Positions 1-8,456 of a stretch of DNA of 64,000 nucleotides are shown piece after piece. The stretch is taken from assembly GCA_963713545.1 (NCBI GenBank), contig CAVQME010000013.1, positions 1 through 64,000 of the forward strand. The letters run 5' to 3'. Both the position numbers and the translations under genes were made by a program. The notes under the pieces are model-generated. The model had not been told where the DNA came from. It ran no database searches and saw only the letters and a program-made list of their open reading frames with translations. Position 1 is the first letter of the stretch, and every line of letters begins with the position of its first letter. This DNA comes from CAVPLM01 sp963713545. Lineage in GTDB: Bacteria > Actinomycetota > Thermoleophilia > RBG-16-64-13.

Positions 1-55
1 GGCGCCGGCCGCTGCGCGCCGGAGTTCGGCACTGCACGTCAAGCCGAGAGTGGGG

Positions 56-82
56 TTGTATTCTGGCTCGTACGAGTATTAT
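56..82 (+). promoter_or_regulatory. possible promoter upstream of orphan binding protein
   Basis: A TTGTAT hexamer at 56-61 and a TATTAT hexamer at 77-82 are separated by 15 bp in a locally AT-richer patch, about 170 bp ahead of the first gene. The spacing is shorter than the usual 17 bp, so this is only a candidate. The rest of 1-254 shows no convincing gene. Confidence 0.25.
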
Positions 83-254
83 TTCGCTTATGACAAGGCG
101 AGGGGCTTCGGCCGGGAGTTCTCCGATCCGTGTGGCCCTCGCCGTATCAGGACTGAAAGGAGGGGAGCGGGCCTGCCATCCATGAGTGGGTGGTTCGGGG
201 AAGCGTGCTGATTCTGTTGTGATCCAAATCCGGGTTCGGGGGAAGGATGAACAA

Positions 255-1691
255 GTGAATACGGACAATAACTCAGAGGGAGCGCTCCATAAGGAGAACG
301 CTGTCAGCCGCCGTCACTTTCTCAAGCTGGCGGGTGTGGCCGGTGCGACCATCGGCGTCGGGGCCGGCCTGGGTGGACTGCTTGCTGCGTGTGGAGAAGA
401 AGAGACGACGACCACGACAGCGGGAGTGACGACCACGGCTGGCGGCGCTACGACCACGACGGCTGCGGCCAGTACGACCACGGCAAGCGCCGGCGCGGAG
501 ACGGGTCGGCCCATCAAGCTGGGCTGGTCCACTCCCCAAACTGGATCACTGGCGGGCTTCGGTGGTCCAAACAAGTACACGAGGGATCGCCTCCTCGAAG
601 TATGGAAAGACGGGATCGTCTGCGGAGACGGCAAGAACCACCCGATCGAGCTCTCGTTCGTCGACAATCAGTCAGATTCCAACCGAGCCTCTCAGGTAGC
701 AGCCGACTTCGTCCTTAATGAGAAGGTGGATATCATTTTGGCGAACTCGTCTCCCGACCTCCTCAACCCGGTGGCCGATCAGTGCGAGACGCTTGGTGTG
801 CCCGGGATCCTGGTCGACTGCCCCTGGCAGCCCTGGTATTTCCGGGCCCCTCCGCCGGAGGGTGGCTGGAAGTGGAGCGTCCTCATGTTCTGGGGTCTCG
901 AAGACGTCATCGGTACCTTCACCGCCATGTGGGACCAGAACCCGACCAACAAGACCGTCGGTGGCCTGTGGCCCAACGACCCGGACGGAAACGCGTGGAG
1001 GACGGGATTCACCGAGGCGCTGGAGCCGATGGGGTACACGATCGTCGATCCTGGCGCGTTCCCGGTAGGCATGGAAGACTTCACCACTATCATCTCCGAG
1101 TTCAAAGCGGGCGGGGTGGAGATCGTGAGCGGCGTGCTGGTGCCGCCCGATTTCGCCAACTTCATGAAACAGGCGACCCAACAAGGGCTGGTGATCAAGT
1201 ACGTGAGCGTGGGCAAGGGACTGCTGTTCCCAGCCTCCATGGAGGCCATGGGCGACGTCGGCCTCGGTGCGACCACCGAGAACTGGTGGCACCGCAAGTT
1301 CCCCTTCAAGTCTTCACTGACCGGGGAGACCTGTGACGAGATGGCAGCCGACTACGAGACCACGACCGGGGAGCAGTGGTGCTCGCCCCTCATGCACTAC
1401 ATCATCGGCGAAGTCACGACCGACGTCCTCAAACGGACACCGGACGTCGATAGCAAGGACGCCATCATGAAGGCGGTCTTTGGAACCAAGATCGACACCC
1501 TGAACGGTCCCATCGACTTCACGCAGCCCGTGGCGGAAGGGACCCAGCGCCCCGTGCCCAACGTGTGCAAGACGCCCCAGGCCGGCGGGCAGTGGAGAAA
1601 AGGCACGCAGTGGCCCTACGAGCTGGTCATCGTCGAGAACATCAACTCGCCCATGGTCGAGGTGGAGGACAAGGCGCAGCCGCTCTCGTAA
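255..1691 (+). CDS. ABC-type substrate-binding lipoprotein (branched-chain amino acid/organic acid family), Tat-exported
   Basis: 478 aa. The GTG at 255 was chosen over an upstream GTG at 186 because GGAAGGA lies 7 nt before it and it gives a short n-region ahead of the signal. Near residue 20 is a twin-arginine motif (SRRHFLK), then a hydrophobic stretch and a lipobox ending LLAAC, followed by an acidic and Thr/Ala-rich linker. This predicts a Tat-exported, lipid-anchored protein. The rest matches periplasmic binding protein type 1 (Peripla_BP_6/LivJ) architecture. No permease or ATPase gene is adjacent, so it is an orphan or works with a remote transporter. It resembles the product at 41280-42773 in signal, linker and length. 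The substrate is unknown. Confidence 0.85.
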   Translation: MNTDNNSEGALHKENAVSRRHFLKLAGVAGATIGVGAGLGGLLAACGEEETTTTTAGVTTTAGGATTTTAAASTTTASAGAETGRPIKLGWSTPQTGSLAGFGGPNKYTRDRLLEVWKDGIVCGDGKNHPIELSFVDNQSDSNRASQVAADFVLNEKVDIILANSSPDLLNPVADQCETLGVPGILVDCPWQPWYFRAPPPEGGWKWSVLMFWGLEDVIGTFTAMWDQNPTNKTVGGLWPNDPDGNAWRTGFTEALEPMGYTIVDPGAFPVGMEDFTTIISEFKAGGVEIVSGVLVPPDFANFMKQATQQGLVIKYVSVGKGLLFPASMEAMGDVGLGATTENWWHRKFPFKSSLTGETCDEMAADYETTTGEQWCSPLMHYIIGEVTTDVLKRTPDVDSKDAIMKAVFGTKIDTLNGPIDFTQPVAEGTQRPVPNVCKTPQAGGQWRKGTQWPYELVIVENINSPMVEVEDKAQPLS

Positions 1692-1713
1692 TCTACGGAA
1701 GTGCCATCACGAT

Positions 1714-1743
1714 CCTGCGGGAGGCGGATTCGCCTCCCGCAGG
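1714..1743 (+). terminator. stem-loop after binding-protein gene
   Basis: A perfect 13-bp inverted repeat (CCTGCGGGAGGCG with its complement) with a 4-nt loop starts 23 bp after the stop at 1691. There is no T-tract, so it may terminate inefficiently or protect the mRNA 3' end. Confidence 0.55.
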
Positions 1744-1920
1744 GGGTCGGCTCGCCGCTCAGCCTTCAACGAAGCCAGAAGCCTACATCGAGCAGGAGCT
1801 TCCCAAGCCAGTCTCGGCCGCCGCGTGCCGCGCTTGACGAGCGCGAGGGCGGCATATACAGTCTGAGTGGTCTTGAGGTCTCCTCCTTCCGCCGGCCGAT
1901 CACAAAGGAGTGTCTTTCCA

Positions 1921-2358
1921 ATGACTGCCACCATGACGACCGATGAGTTCCTGAGCCACAAGAAACTCGCGCTTGTCCGTCTTTCCGCCCAGACTCCGGT
2001 CATGGGGGCCAAGATCAACGAGGAATTGGTCCCGAAGGGCTACGAAGTCTCCGTCGTCTACCTGAACGCCGCGGAGTCAGATGCGACCATCGACGATGTG
2101 AAAGACGCGGTCGAAGGCGCGATAATCGCCGTTCCCAAGAGCAAGTGCGAAGCTGCCGTCAAGGAGGCCATCGAAGCCGGCATCCCCCGCCTGTGGCTGC
2201 AAGCCGGGTGCGATTCGAAAGAGGCCGTCGCCTTGGCCGACGAAAAGGGTGTTCCGGTCATCCATGGAGCGTGCGTCCTCATGTACGCGCAGCCTGTGCA
2301 GTCGATCCACTCCTTCCATCGTGGGGTCTGGAAGGTGTTCGGGTTGCTCAAGAAGTAG
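1921..2358 (+). CDS. CoA-binding protein (YccU-like Rossmann fold)
   Basis: 145 aa. The start at 1921 is preceded by AAAGGAG about 12 nt upstream; an in-frame earlier start at 1867 lacks this. The product matches stand-alone CoA-binding domain proteins: an N-terminal beta-alpha-beta segment (KLALVRLS), a region predicting the cofactor fold (GYEVSVVYLN, AIIAVPKSKC), and the typical IPRLWLQAGCDS and GVPVIHGACVLMY segments. Such proteins bind CoA or acyl-CoA; the reaction, if any, is unknown. Its last 11 bp overlap the 3' end of the convergent signalling gene at 2348-6262, so there is no space for a terminator between them. Confidence 0.8.
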   Translation: MTATMTTDEFLSHKKLALVRLSAQTPVMGAKINEELVPKGYEVSVVYLNAAESDATIDDVKDAVEGAIIAVPKSKCEAAVKEAIEAGIPRLWLQAGCDSKEAVALADEKGVPVIHGACVLMYAQPVQSIHSFHRGVWKVFGLLKK

Positions 2359-5300
2359 AACAGCATCGCAGGTCGGAGCGGGCGGCGGGCGCAAGGCGGA
2401 CCGCTATGACGGCCAGGTCGTCGGTAAGTCGCCCTTTCGCGTGGTCGGTCACCCTCGATATCAACGCATCGACCATGCCCTGAACATCCGAACAGTCCTG
2501 GCCGGTCAGGGTCTGTACCAGCCGTTGCTCGCCAAAGAAGTCTGCTCCCCATCTTGCCTCGGTCAACCCGTCAGTGTAGAGGACCATCGTCTCGCCCGGC
2601 AAGAGATCGAACTCGGTCTCCCGATAGACGCTGCTCATCGCCCCGAGCGGCGTTCCGGAACCGACCTCAAGAATATGCGGGTGCTCACCGCAGATCACGG
2701 GCGGAGGATGACCGGCGGACGAAGCGGTCACCCTGCCTCGCCTGATATCCAGCACGGTTAGAAGCACGGTGGCGAATTGCCCTGTTGGCACTTGGTTCAA
2801 CAGAAGGCTGTTGGCCTTGGCCAATATGGAAGAAGGCGAGGAATCGATCGAGGCGAGAGCCCTCAGGGTGGCACGCACAGTCTCTGTCAGTGAGGCCGCA
2901 TATACGCCTTTGCCGGAAACATCGCCCACCACCACGGCCACCCGCTCGTCTTTGAGGACGAAAAGGTCGTAGAAGTCCCCGCCTACGCGCTCGGCCGCGT
3001 GGGCCGGCCGGTAGGCCAGACCGATCTCGACTCCGGAGACAGTCGTGACCGGTTTCAGAAGGCTTGTCTGTAGCACCTCCGCGATCCGATGCTCGTTCGC
3101 GTGCAACTCGGCATTCTCAAGTGCCATGGAAAGCGCGGGGGCGAGCTTGTCGATGAAGTCCAGTTCTGCGTCAGTGTATCTACCCTTGCGGTCGTAGCGG
3201 CCGAAACTGAAGGCTCCGACCACATCGTCCCGAGACCTGAGTGGAACCTGCACCTTCTGCGTGCCGGCATCTATCGAAGAGAAACGCGCCCGCACTTCCA
3301 GCGAAGACGTGCTCACGATCGCACGCTGCCCGATGGCCAAGGCCGAGAACTGCCTGGCTTCCTCGTCGGGAACGGCCTTGCCCGGACTTGCCCAGGGCGC
3401 ACCCGCCGAGAATCTTGTGATCCACGTGCCGTCGACCGGGACCACGAGCACGGCCTCGTCACACCGAAGGGCCCGCGCGGCCTCGGTCATCGCCCGATCC
3501 AGAAGCTCATCGTAATCGATGGTCGAGATCATCACGAGGTTTATCTGGTCGAGGGCGTCGCTGAGAGCCTGGGCTTGTGCGCGCTCGGTTATGTCGTCTA
3601 TCGCCAGGAGAACGTTCTCGTGCTCACCGCTCACTGAGTGCATGCGGCGGCCGGATAAGACCATCGTCCGCCGGCCGAGCCGAGGCACCTCGCGGTCGAC
3701 GATGAAATCCTGAAAGTCCTCTCCGTTGACCAGAACACCCCGCAGCGCATCGCGGAGCTCGGCGATGTCCCAGTGTCCCTCCTCCAACTCGAAGAAGCCC
3801 TGGCCCAGTGTGCGGGGGGCGCTGGTATTGAACATGCTGTAAAAAGGCGGGCTGGCCGACACCACCCGGAAGTCAGGGTCGAGAACCAGGAGAGGTTCCC
3901 GCACGGTGTCGATGACAGCGAGAGCGTAGTCTCTGGCGCTTCTGAGCTCGATCTCGCGAGCGTCGAGCGCGGTGTTGACTTCCAGAAGTTCCGTATTCTT
4001 GGTAGTCAGCTCGTCGTTGAGCTTGGCGAGCTGGCTATTCACAGCGTGGAGTTCTTCGTTCAGCGTCCGCAACTCCTCGTTGGCGGACTGCACTTCCTCT
4101 GAGGCTGTCTCCAGCTCCTCGTTGACGCTCTGCAGCTCCTCGTTAGTAGACTGCAATTCCTCATTGGCCGAGCGGAGCTCTTCATTTGCCGATTCCTTGT
4201 CCTCGAGGACGGCTCGGGCGTACTCTCTCATCTCGCCCAACTCCTCCTCTAACTCCGCGATCCTCCGAGACAAGTCGTCTGCGGTCTCGGGCGGATGGGC
4301 GAATTCCGTGCCTGACACCTCCTTGTCTGCCGACGGCACGTCGTGAAACAGGACGAGGAACGAGGTCTCGCCGGAGGGAGACTCGATGGGTATGACATCG
4401 AAGCCGACGGCCACTACCCGACCGTCGCGAAGAATGCGGATGCCCTGCCTATGAACGGCGCCCTCCCCCTTTCTCGCTTCCCTCAGAGCGCTGCTCAGTT
4501 CGCCTGCCAACCCCTCGCGGGCCATACGAAGGAGGTCGAAACTCACGCGGCCGGGCCCGGGCTCCAGGTAGGGGCCGGTACGGCCGCGGAACCGCCGTAT
4601 CTGGAGGTCGGCATCGACGATCACTCCTACCGGGGCATAGTTGTCCAGCACGATCCGGTCCGCCTCTTTGGAGGGATCGAAGTCCACCGCCGCTGGGGCG
4701 GCTCCGGACCTGGCAGCCGCTTCACCCTCCGGGACTCCTGGGGAGGGCGGTATGAGAGCGAGGCCCACCGGCCGCGCCCCGTAGATCTTGGCTTTCTTGT
4801 CTACCAGAGAGAACAAATCGGTGAATCCGCCCACCGACTCCGACTCTCCGAGCATGAGGAACCCTCCGGGGCGGAGCGCGAAGTGCAAGAGGGGCATCAC
4901 CCTGCGATGCAGGAGCGGACCCAGGTATATGAGGACGTTCCTCAGACTTATGAGGTCAAGCCTAGAGAAGGGCGGATCCCGGGTGAGGTCGTGCCTGGCA
5001 AAGACGCATGTCTCTCGAATGCTCTTGACTATCTGATAACCAGCATCGCGGCGAGAGAAGAACCGCTCGAGCCGTTCGGGCGAGACATCGGCCGCAATCC
5101 CTTCCGGGTAGATAGCCAGTCTAGCTTTGTCGATCACCTGCTGGTTGATGTCGCTCGCGAATATCTGGAACGATGTCTTTTCCAGATGGTTGTCGCCCTG
5201 GAACTCCGCCCAGGCCATCGCCAGAGAGTAGGCCTCCTCGCCGCTGGCGCAGCCCGGGACCCAGAACCTCACCTGGCCGCCGACTTGAGCCTCGGCTATC

Positions 5301-6262
5301 AGGGGAAACACCTTCTGCTTGAGAGTCTCGAACACCTGGGGCTGCCGGAAGAAACTGGTGACGCGGATGAGGAGGTCCTGGTACAGAGCCTCGACTTCGG
5401 CTGGTTCGTTGCGGAGTAGCTCCAGATAACCCTCGAGGTCCTGGGCATGCTGGATCGCCATGCGCCGACTGATCCGGCGCATCACCGTACTCTGCTTGTA
5501 GTGGCTGAAATCGGCCTTGGTGACGGAACGGACGAGGGTCAGCAGGTCGGCCAGGATGGGATCCTCCGCTTGGAGAGGCTGAGTGGGCTGGTCTTGGGAC
5601 GGAAGCGGCAGAGGGACAGGGTGTCCAGCGATGACCGCTAGTTGTCGTGCGAGCAGGGGGATAGGAAGGACGAAATCGACCGCGCCGGTGGCGATCGCGT
5701 TCTCGGGCATGCCGCGATACTTGGCGGTACCTGGGTCCTGCGCCAGGGTCGTGCCACCTGCTCGCTTTACAGCCTGCACGCCTGCCGCGCCGTCGGCGGC
5801 CGTGCCGGAGAGTACCACGGCCACCGCATGGGTCTTGCGATCTCGGGCGAGAGAATCGAGTAACGAATCGATGGGAAGGTGATGGCCGGAGGTTGGACGG
5901 GGTTTGAGCCTAAGGACGCCCTGCTCTATCGTCAGGTCATGCGCCGCAGGCGTGACGTAAACAGTATTGGGGGCGATAGGCATGCCGCCGGTAGCTTCGA
6001 TCACCGCCATGGCCGTCTTGGAAGAGAGCAGCTCGGGAAGCATGCTCTCATGGCTCGGGTCGAGGTGCTGCACGAGGACGAACGCCATCCCCGTATCGAC
6101 TGGGAGGTGTAGGAGGAGCTCGCTGAATGCCTCCAATCCTCCAGCCGACGCGCCGATGCCGACGATATCGAAGGAAGGAACCGCCGGCTCTGGAGCGACG
6201 GGAGGGGCGCCCGCGCCGACCTGACCTTTTCGAACTGTGGGCTTAGGACTCACGCTCCTCAA
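2348..6262 (-). CDS. CheB-CheR-PAS-GAF-SpoIIE multidomain signalling protein
   Basis: 1304 aa. Domains in order: CheB methylesterase (about 30-215; GIGASAGG serine motif, QHLDPSH histidine, TAADGAAG aspartate); CheR methyltransferase (about 235-500; SFFRQPQVF, WVPGCASGEEAYS SAM site); a flexible part; a long Glu/Leu coiled coil (about 655-770, repeated NEELQS/NEEL); PAS (about 785-900); GAF (about 920-1070); and SpoIIE/PP2C phosphatase (about 1090-1290; ERVGGDFYD, VVGDVSGKGV, LYTDGLTEA). CheB-CheR fusions followed by PAS are known sensor proteins; the C-terminal SpoIIE output suggests control of an anti-sigma-factor partner switch rather than flagella, and no other chemotaxis genes are present. 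The start is uncertain: TTG at 6262 or GTG at 6253, neither with a strong RBS. Confidence 0.9.
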   Translation of the reverse strand: MRSVSPKPTVRKGQVGAGAPPVAPEPAVPSFDIVGIGASAGGLEAFSELLLHLPVDTGMAFVLVQHLDPSHESMLPELLSSKTAMAVIEATGGMPIAPNTVYVTPAAHDLTIEQGVLRLKPRPTSGHHLPIDSLLDSLARDRKTHAVAVVLSGTAADGAAGVQAVKRAGGTTLAQDPGTAKYRGMPENAIATGAVDFVLPIPLLARQLAVIAGHPVPLPLPSQDQPTQPLQAEDPILADLLTLVRSVTKADFSHYKQSTVMRRISRRMAIQHAQDLEGYLELLRNEPAEVEALYQDLLIRVTSFFRQPQVFETLKQKVFPLIAEAQVGGQVRFWVPGCASGEEAYSLAMAWAEFQGDNHLEKTSFQIFASDINQQVIDKARLAIYPEGIAADVSPERLERFFSRRDAGYQIVKSIRETCVFARHDLTRDPPFSRLDLISLRNVLIYLGPLLHRRVMPLLHFALRPGGFLMLGESESVGGFTDLFSLVDKKAKIYGARPVGLALIPPSPGVPEGEAAARSGAAPAAVDFDPSKEADRIVLDNYAPVGVIVDADLQIRRFRGRTGPYLEPGPGRVSFDLLRMAREGLAGELSSALREARKGEGAVHRQGIRILRDGRVVAVGFDVIPIESPSGETSFLVLFHDVPSADKEVSGTEFAHPPETADDLSRRIAELEEELGEMREYARAVLEDKESANEELRSANEELQSTNEELQSVNEELETASEEVQSANEELRTLNEELHAVNSQLAKLNDELTTKNTELLEVNTALDAREIELRSARDYALAVIDTVREPLLVLDPDFRVVSASPPFYSMFNTSAPRTLGQGFFELEEGHWDIAELRDALRGVLVNGEDFQDFIVDREVPRLGRRTMVLSGRRMHSVSGEHENVLLAIDDITERAQAQALSDALDQINLVMISTIDYDELLDRAMTEAARALRCDEAVLVVPVDGTWITRFSAGAPWASPGKAVPDEEARQFSALAIGQRAIVSTSSLEVRARFSSIDAGTQKVQVPLRSRDDVVGAFSFGRYDRKGRYTDAELDFIDKLAPALSMALENAELHANEHRIAEVLQTSLLKPVTTVSGVEIGLAYRPAHAAERVGGDFYDLFVLKDERVAVVVGDVSGKGVYAASLTETVRATLRALASIDSSPSSILAKANSLLLNQVPTGQFATVLLTVLDIRRGRVTASSAGHPPPVICGEHPHILEVGSGTPLGAMSSVYRETEFDLLPGETMVLYTDGLTEARWGADFFGEQRLVQTLTGQDCSDVQGMVDALISRVTDHAKGRLTDDLAVIAVRLAPAARSDLRCCSTS

Positions 6263-6465
6263 TCGCCTCGGGCCGAAGAAACCAGGTTTGCCGCATCACC
6301 ACCAAAGTAGCATCATCTGGGGCGACTGCGCCAGCTAACACCCGGGCGAGCCGCCTGTCGGCCCGCTTCTCTCTCTGCGGCTGCATTTGTCCCGCTGGTG
6401 AGATTCTTGGCGCGGCTCGTGGGGGTGCGTCCATGGGGGCTGTGGTCGGAGCGCGGGGAGGGAAT

Positions 6466-6506
6466 ATGAAAAAGAAACCCCCGGCAGGGGTCCCACTGGC
6501 CGGGGG
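6466..6506 (-). terminator. intrinsic terminator, minus strand
   Basis: CCCCCGGC at 6478-6485 pairs with GCCGGGGG at 6499-6506. On the minus strand the stem is followed by TTTCTTTTTC, a good U-tract. No recognised minus-strand protein gene ends just upstream of it (the nearest ends at 7275), so it must end an unrecognised short transcript or attenuate a leader of the signalling gene that starts at 6262. Confidence 0.75.
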
Positions 6507-6620
6507 ATGAACACGGGAACTGGGTTCCCTATGCTCCCTATACCCCGGGAGCACTCATTCCACACCTCAGACTTGGGCTCCGCCGATCAGAGGCAGACCG
6601 GACCCTGAGCCGGGCGGGAG
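6507..6620 (-). ncRNA. candidate structured RNA or leader ahead of terminator
   Basis: Read on the minus strand, the 115 nt before the terminator contain two further clean hairpins: GTGCTCCC pairing with GGGAGCAT across about 8 nt (6530-6556), and GGGAAC-CCA-GTTCCC (about 6513-6527). Three consecutive hairpins, the last with a U-tract, with no ORF, are what a small RNA or riboregulator leader looks like. I could not match it to tmRNA, SRP RNA, RNase P RNA, 6S RNA or a known riboswitch. Confidence 0.3.
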
Positions 6621-6752
6621 GACATTTGCTCAAGCCATCGCGGGAGTTGTTCGGACGTTCGTATCTGGGCCAACGGAAGCCGACGAGCAAACAGCGGTGA
6701 TCGTGCCGCAGCAAGAATGATCATCCGTTCTCCGGCCAAGTATAGTCTGCAC

Positions 6753-7223
6753 ATGACCACGATCTTCATCGACGCAGATGCCTGTCCTGTGACTCGCGAC
6801 GCCATAGCAGTGGCGCGGTCACGCTCGCTGCCGGTCGTCCTGGTCGCCAACCATTCGCAGAACCTCGCCCACTTTGCAGGACGAGCCGGGGTGGAGATCC
6901 TGCAAGTAGCGTCGGGACGAGACTCCGCCGACTTCGCCATGGTGCCGCGGCTGCGCCCAGGGGACATCGTGGTGACGGGCGACACCGGGCTCGCCGCCAT
7001 GGCCCTGGGCCGAGGGTGCCGTGCCTTGAGCCCACGAGGCCGCCAGTACCTGGCAACCACCATCGATGCCGAATTGGCCGTCCGTCATGCCGAGCAGCGG
7101 CATCGACGAGCCGGAGGACGAACGACGGGACCCACCCCGTTCCTGGACGAAGATCGGGAGCGATTCCGAGAGTCGCTGGCGCGCTTGTTGACGGAGAACT
7201 CGGGCACCGCTGATCCTCGCTGA
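6753..7223 (+). CDS. UPF0178 / YaiI-YqxD family (DUF188) protein, PIN-like
   Basis: 156 aa. The ATG at 6753 gives the canonical family N-terminus (TTIFIDADACPV), 12 codons inside the longer open frame. Family motifs are visible: FIDADACPV near the start, VVLVANHSQ, GRDSADF and DIVVTGDTGLAAMAL, followed by the polar C-terminal GRTTGPTPF region. The acidic residues in FIDAD, SAD and TGDTG resemble the metal site of PIN-fold nucleases, but the cellular function of this family is not established. It stands alone, with an unrelated gene convergent downstream. Confidence 0.88.
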   Translation: MTTIFIDADACPVTRDAIAVARSRSLPVVLVANHSQNLAHFAGRAGVEILQVASGRDSADFAMVPRLRPGDIVVTGDTGLAAMALGRGCRALSPRGRQYLATTIDAELAVRHAEQRHRRAGGRTTGPTPFLDEDRERFRESLARLLTENSGTADPR

Positions 7224-7274
7224 GAATCGCCCGCATCACTCGGCTGCGGATCCCTGTCGCTCAGGGGGCCGACC

Positions 7275-7808
7275 TCAGGGGGTCGACTCGGCTCGGCGAA
7301 GTGCCTCTTCCAGATCCTCCAGGGTGTCGGCCGCCTCGGGCGACACGAAAGCCACGTCCTTGCCCGCCTCGAAACTAGTGGGCGTAGGTAGGAAGGAGCG
7401 GGCACGCCTCTTCCGCCCCGTACCGCCAGAGAGCTCGTAGCCCACGATCCTTCCGCTCTTCTCGTCGAAGTAGAAGGCCTCGAACTTGCCCAGATCCTGC
7501 CCGTCGGTGGTTCGGACGCGGACTCCCGCGAGCACGTTGCCCCGATCGAACACGTCTTTCATCTCCGGGACCTCGGATGCCTTCACTATGCTGGTCTTGG
7601 AATCGATGACGAGGGTGTCTGCGCCTACACTGAGGACGGCCGGCCACCGAACGACATGGGCGCCGCTGAACCAGCCTTTCTCGTCGGCCAAGACTCCCAG
7701 GACTTGGCTCCCCTTCTGGTCGATGACCAGGTCCTGGACCTTCCCCACCTGCTCGCCCCCGTCGCGGGTTATCAGTTGACGATGGATGAGATCGCTTGCC
7801 TTCAACAT
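7275..7808 (-). CDS. PRC-barrel domain protein, copy A
   Basis: 177 aa. The start at 7808 (MLKASDLIHRQ) has GGGAGG about 10 nt upstream; the open frame extends further but without support. Two PRC-barrel-like halves are visible: the first around residues 2-70 (DGGEQVGKVQDLVID, VLGVLADEKGW), the second around 90-150 (RTTDGQDLGKFEAFYFDEKSGRIVGYEL). PRC barrels bind RNA or proteins, as in RimM and photosynthetic reaction-centre H subunits; the role here is unknown. It ends EEALRRAESTP. The gene lies inside a roughly 880-bp segment repeated at 22321-23198; there the last codons are replaced by unrelated sequence, suggesting copy A is the original. Confidence 0.85.
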   Translation of the reverse strand: MLKASDLIHRQLITRDGGEQVGKVQDLVIDQKGSQVLGVLADEKGWFSGAHVVRWPAVLSVGADTLVIDSKTSIVKASEVPEMKDVFDRGNVLAGVRVRTTDGQDLGKFEAFYFDEKSGRIVGYELSGGTGRKRRARSFLPTPTSFEAGKDVAFVSPEAADTLEDLEEALRRAESTP

Positions 7809-7828
7809 GCTACTCGTGCCTCCCGCGC

Positions 7829-7942
7829 CTAGATGATGCCTTCGATCAAGAGAAACACCACTACCGCGATGATCACCACCACGACCAGCGCGGTGAGCGC
7901 CAACCACAGCGTTCTATGCCCGCGGTTCTGCATCCTCGGCAT
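7829..7942 (-). CDS. 37-aa single-span membrane protein, copy A
   Basis: Short ORF with a basic N-terminus (MPRMQNRGHR) and one strong hydrophobic helix of about 22 residues (LALTALVVVVIIAVVVFLL), preceded by AGGTGA about 7 nt upstream. It ends 20 nt before the PRC-barrel start, so the two are probably co-transcribed. The function is unknown. A second identical copy is at 22851-22964. Confidence 0.6.
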   Translation of the reverse strand: MPRMQNRGHRTLWLALTALVVVVIIAVVVFLLIEGII

Positions 7943-7972
7943 GCCTATCTCACCTGCCCTTCCCGCCCTTAC

Positions 7973-8137
7973 AACTCGTTTCAGAATGAAGCCGCGGCCG
8001 CCTAGTGCGTCCTGGGCGGCACGATAGTGCGTCCTCGGCCCCGCACATAGCGCTGCTATTCGCGCTCCCTGCGTCCTTGTATGTTGTTGCGCAGACCGGC
8101 GCGTCCCTGGCGGCGGAGCTTCATTCTAAAACGAGTT
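7973..8137. mobile_element. MITE-like inverted-repeat element, copy 1
   Basis: 165 bp bounded by AACTCGTTTCAGAATGAAGC and its inverted complement (one mismatch here, CTAAAACG in place of CTGAAACG), enclosing a non-coding core with two direct TAGTGCGTCCT units. The flanks CTTAC and CTCAG do not form a clear target duplication. It is 32 bp upstream of the 37-aa ORF start. The same element is at 22995-23159 and 34881-35041. Confidence 0.85.
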
Positions 8138-8165
8138 CTCAGCCGCGTTCCTGTCCATTTTCGCT

Positions 8166-8309
8166 CTAACGGCGGCGAAACAGCGAGACGACGAAGGAGA
8201 TCAACCACACGATGAACAGCGCCAGTGCCACCCAGAACAGGGCCTTGACGAAGAAGCCCAAGCCGAAGACGACGAGCACGATGATGATGAACAGGATGAG
8301 CCAGAGCAT
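8166..8309 (-). CDS. 47-aa hydrophobic two-helix membrane protein
   Basis: The start at 8309 has AAGGGAGA about 4-5 nt upstream. The product is almost entirely hydrophobic (MLWLILFIIIVLVV, then KALFWVALALFIVWLISF) and ends in a basic LFRRR tail, giving two membrane helices. Very small hydrophobic proteins of this kind are common in actinobacteria, without an assigned function. Its 3' end coincides with the right edge of the duplicated segment: the last ten or so bases reappear at 23189-23198 without the rest of the gene. Confidence 0.65.
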   Translation of the reverse strand: MLWLILFIIIVLVVFGLGFFVKALFWVALALFIVWLISFVVSLFRRR

Positions 8310-8456
8310 GTTCTCTCCCTTGTTCGCACAGTGGCTAGCGCGTGTATCCCCTGACCTTGCCCGACCGAAACTACCGGTCTTCCAGGCGGCCGGGGGGCGA
8401 CTTCAAGTTCGATCTCGCGGGGGAATGGTCACCCCATCGTTTGGTGGAGTGCCGCA

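Larger units (their letters stand above)
6263..6752. other. intergenic region without a supported protein gene
   Basis: About 490 bp between the signalling fusion (minus) and the YaiI-family gene (plus). Weak ORFs here lack RBS and domain support. It contains a minus-strand terminator (6466-6506) preceded by further hairpins (see next entries). TATAGT at about 6741-6746, just before the plus-strand start at 6753, could be a -10 box for a nearly leaderless mRNA. Confidence 0.5.
7299..8177. repeat. direct repeat copy A (about 879 bp)
   Basis: Nearly identical to 22321-23198 at a constant offset of 15,022 bp; I noted only a few differences (for example one base near 7577, one in the inverted-repeat arm and a 1-nt indel near 8160). 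The left breakpoint lies inside the PRC-barrel gene, seven codons before its end, and the right breakpoint inside the last codons of the 47-aa membrane gene (8166-8309). Both genes are intact here, so this copy is likely the donor. Confidence 0.95.

Noticed and set aside
4343..5419. 358-aa plus-strand open frame
   Set aside because: Shadow of the CheB-CheR fusion; composition and lack of motifs show it is not coding.
6243..6554. 103-aa minus-strand frame ahead of the signalling gene
   Set aside because: No RBS, low-complexity Pro/Arg sequence, and it covers the terminator hairpin.
6507..6620. Identification as 6S RNA, SRP RNA or a cobalamin riboswitch
   Set aside because: The diagnostic cores of these RNAs are not present; only generic hairpins are visible.
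7973..8137. Inverted-repeat element as a tRNA, attC or phage attachment site
   Set aside because: No tRNA fold or integrase box; three dispersed copies and a target duplication fit a MITE better.
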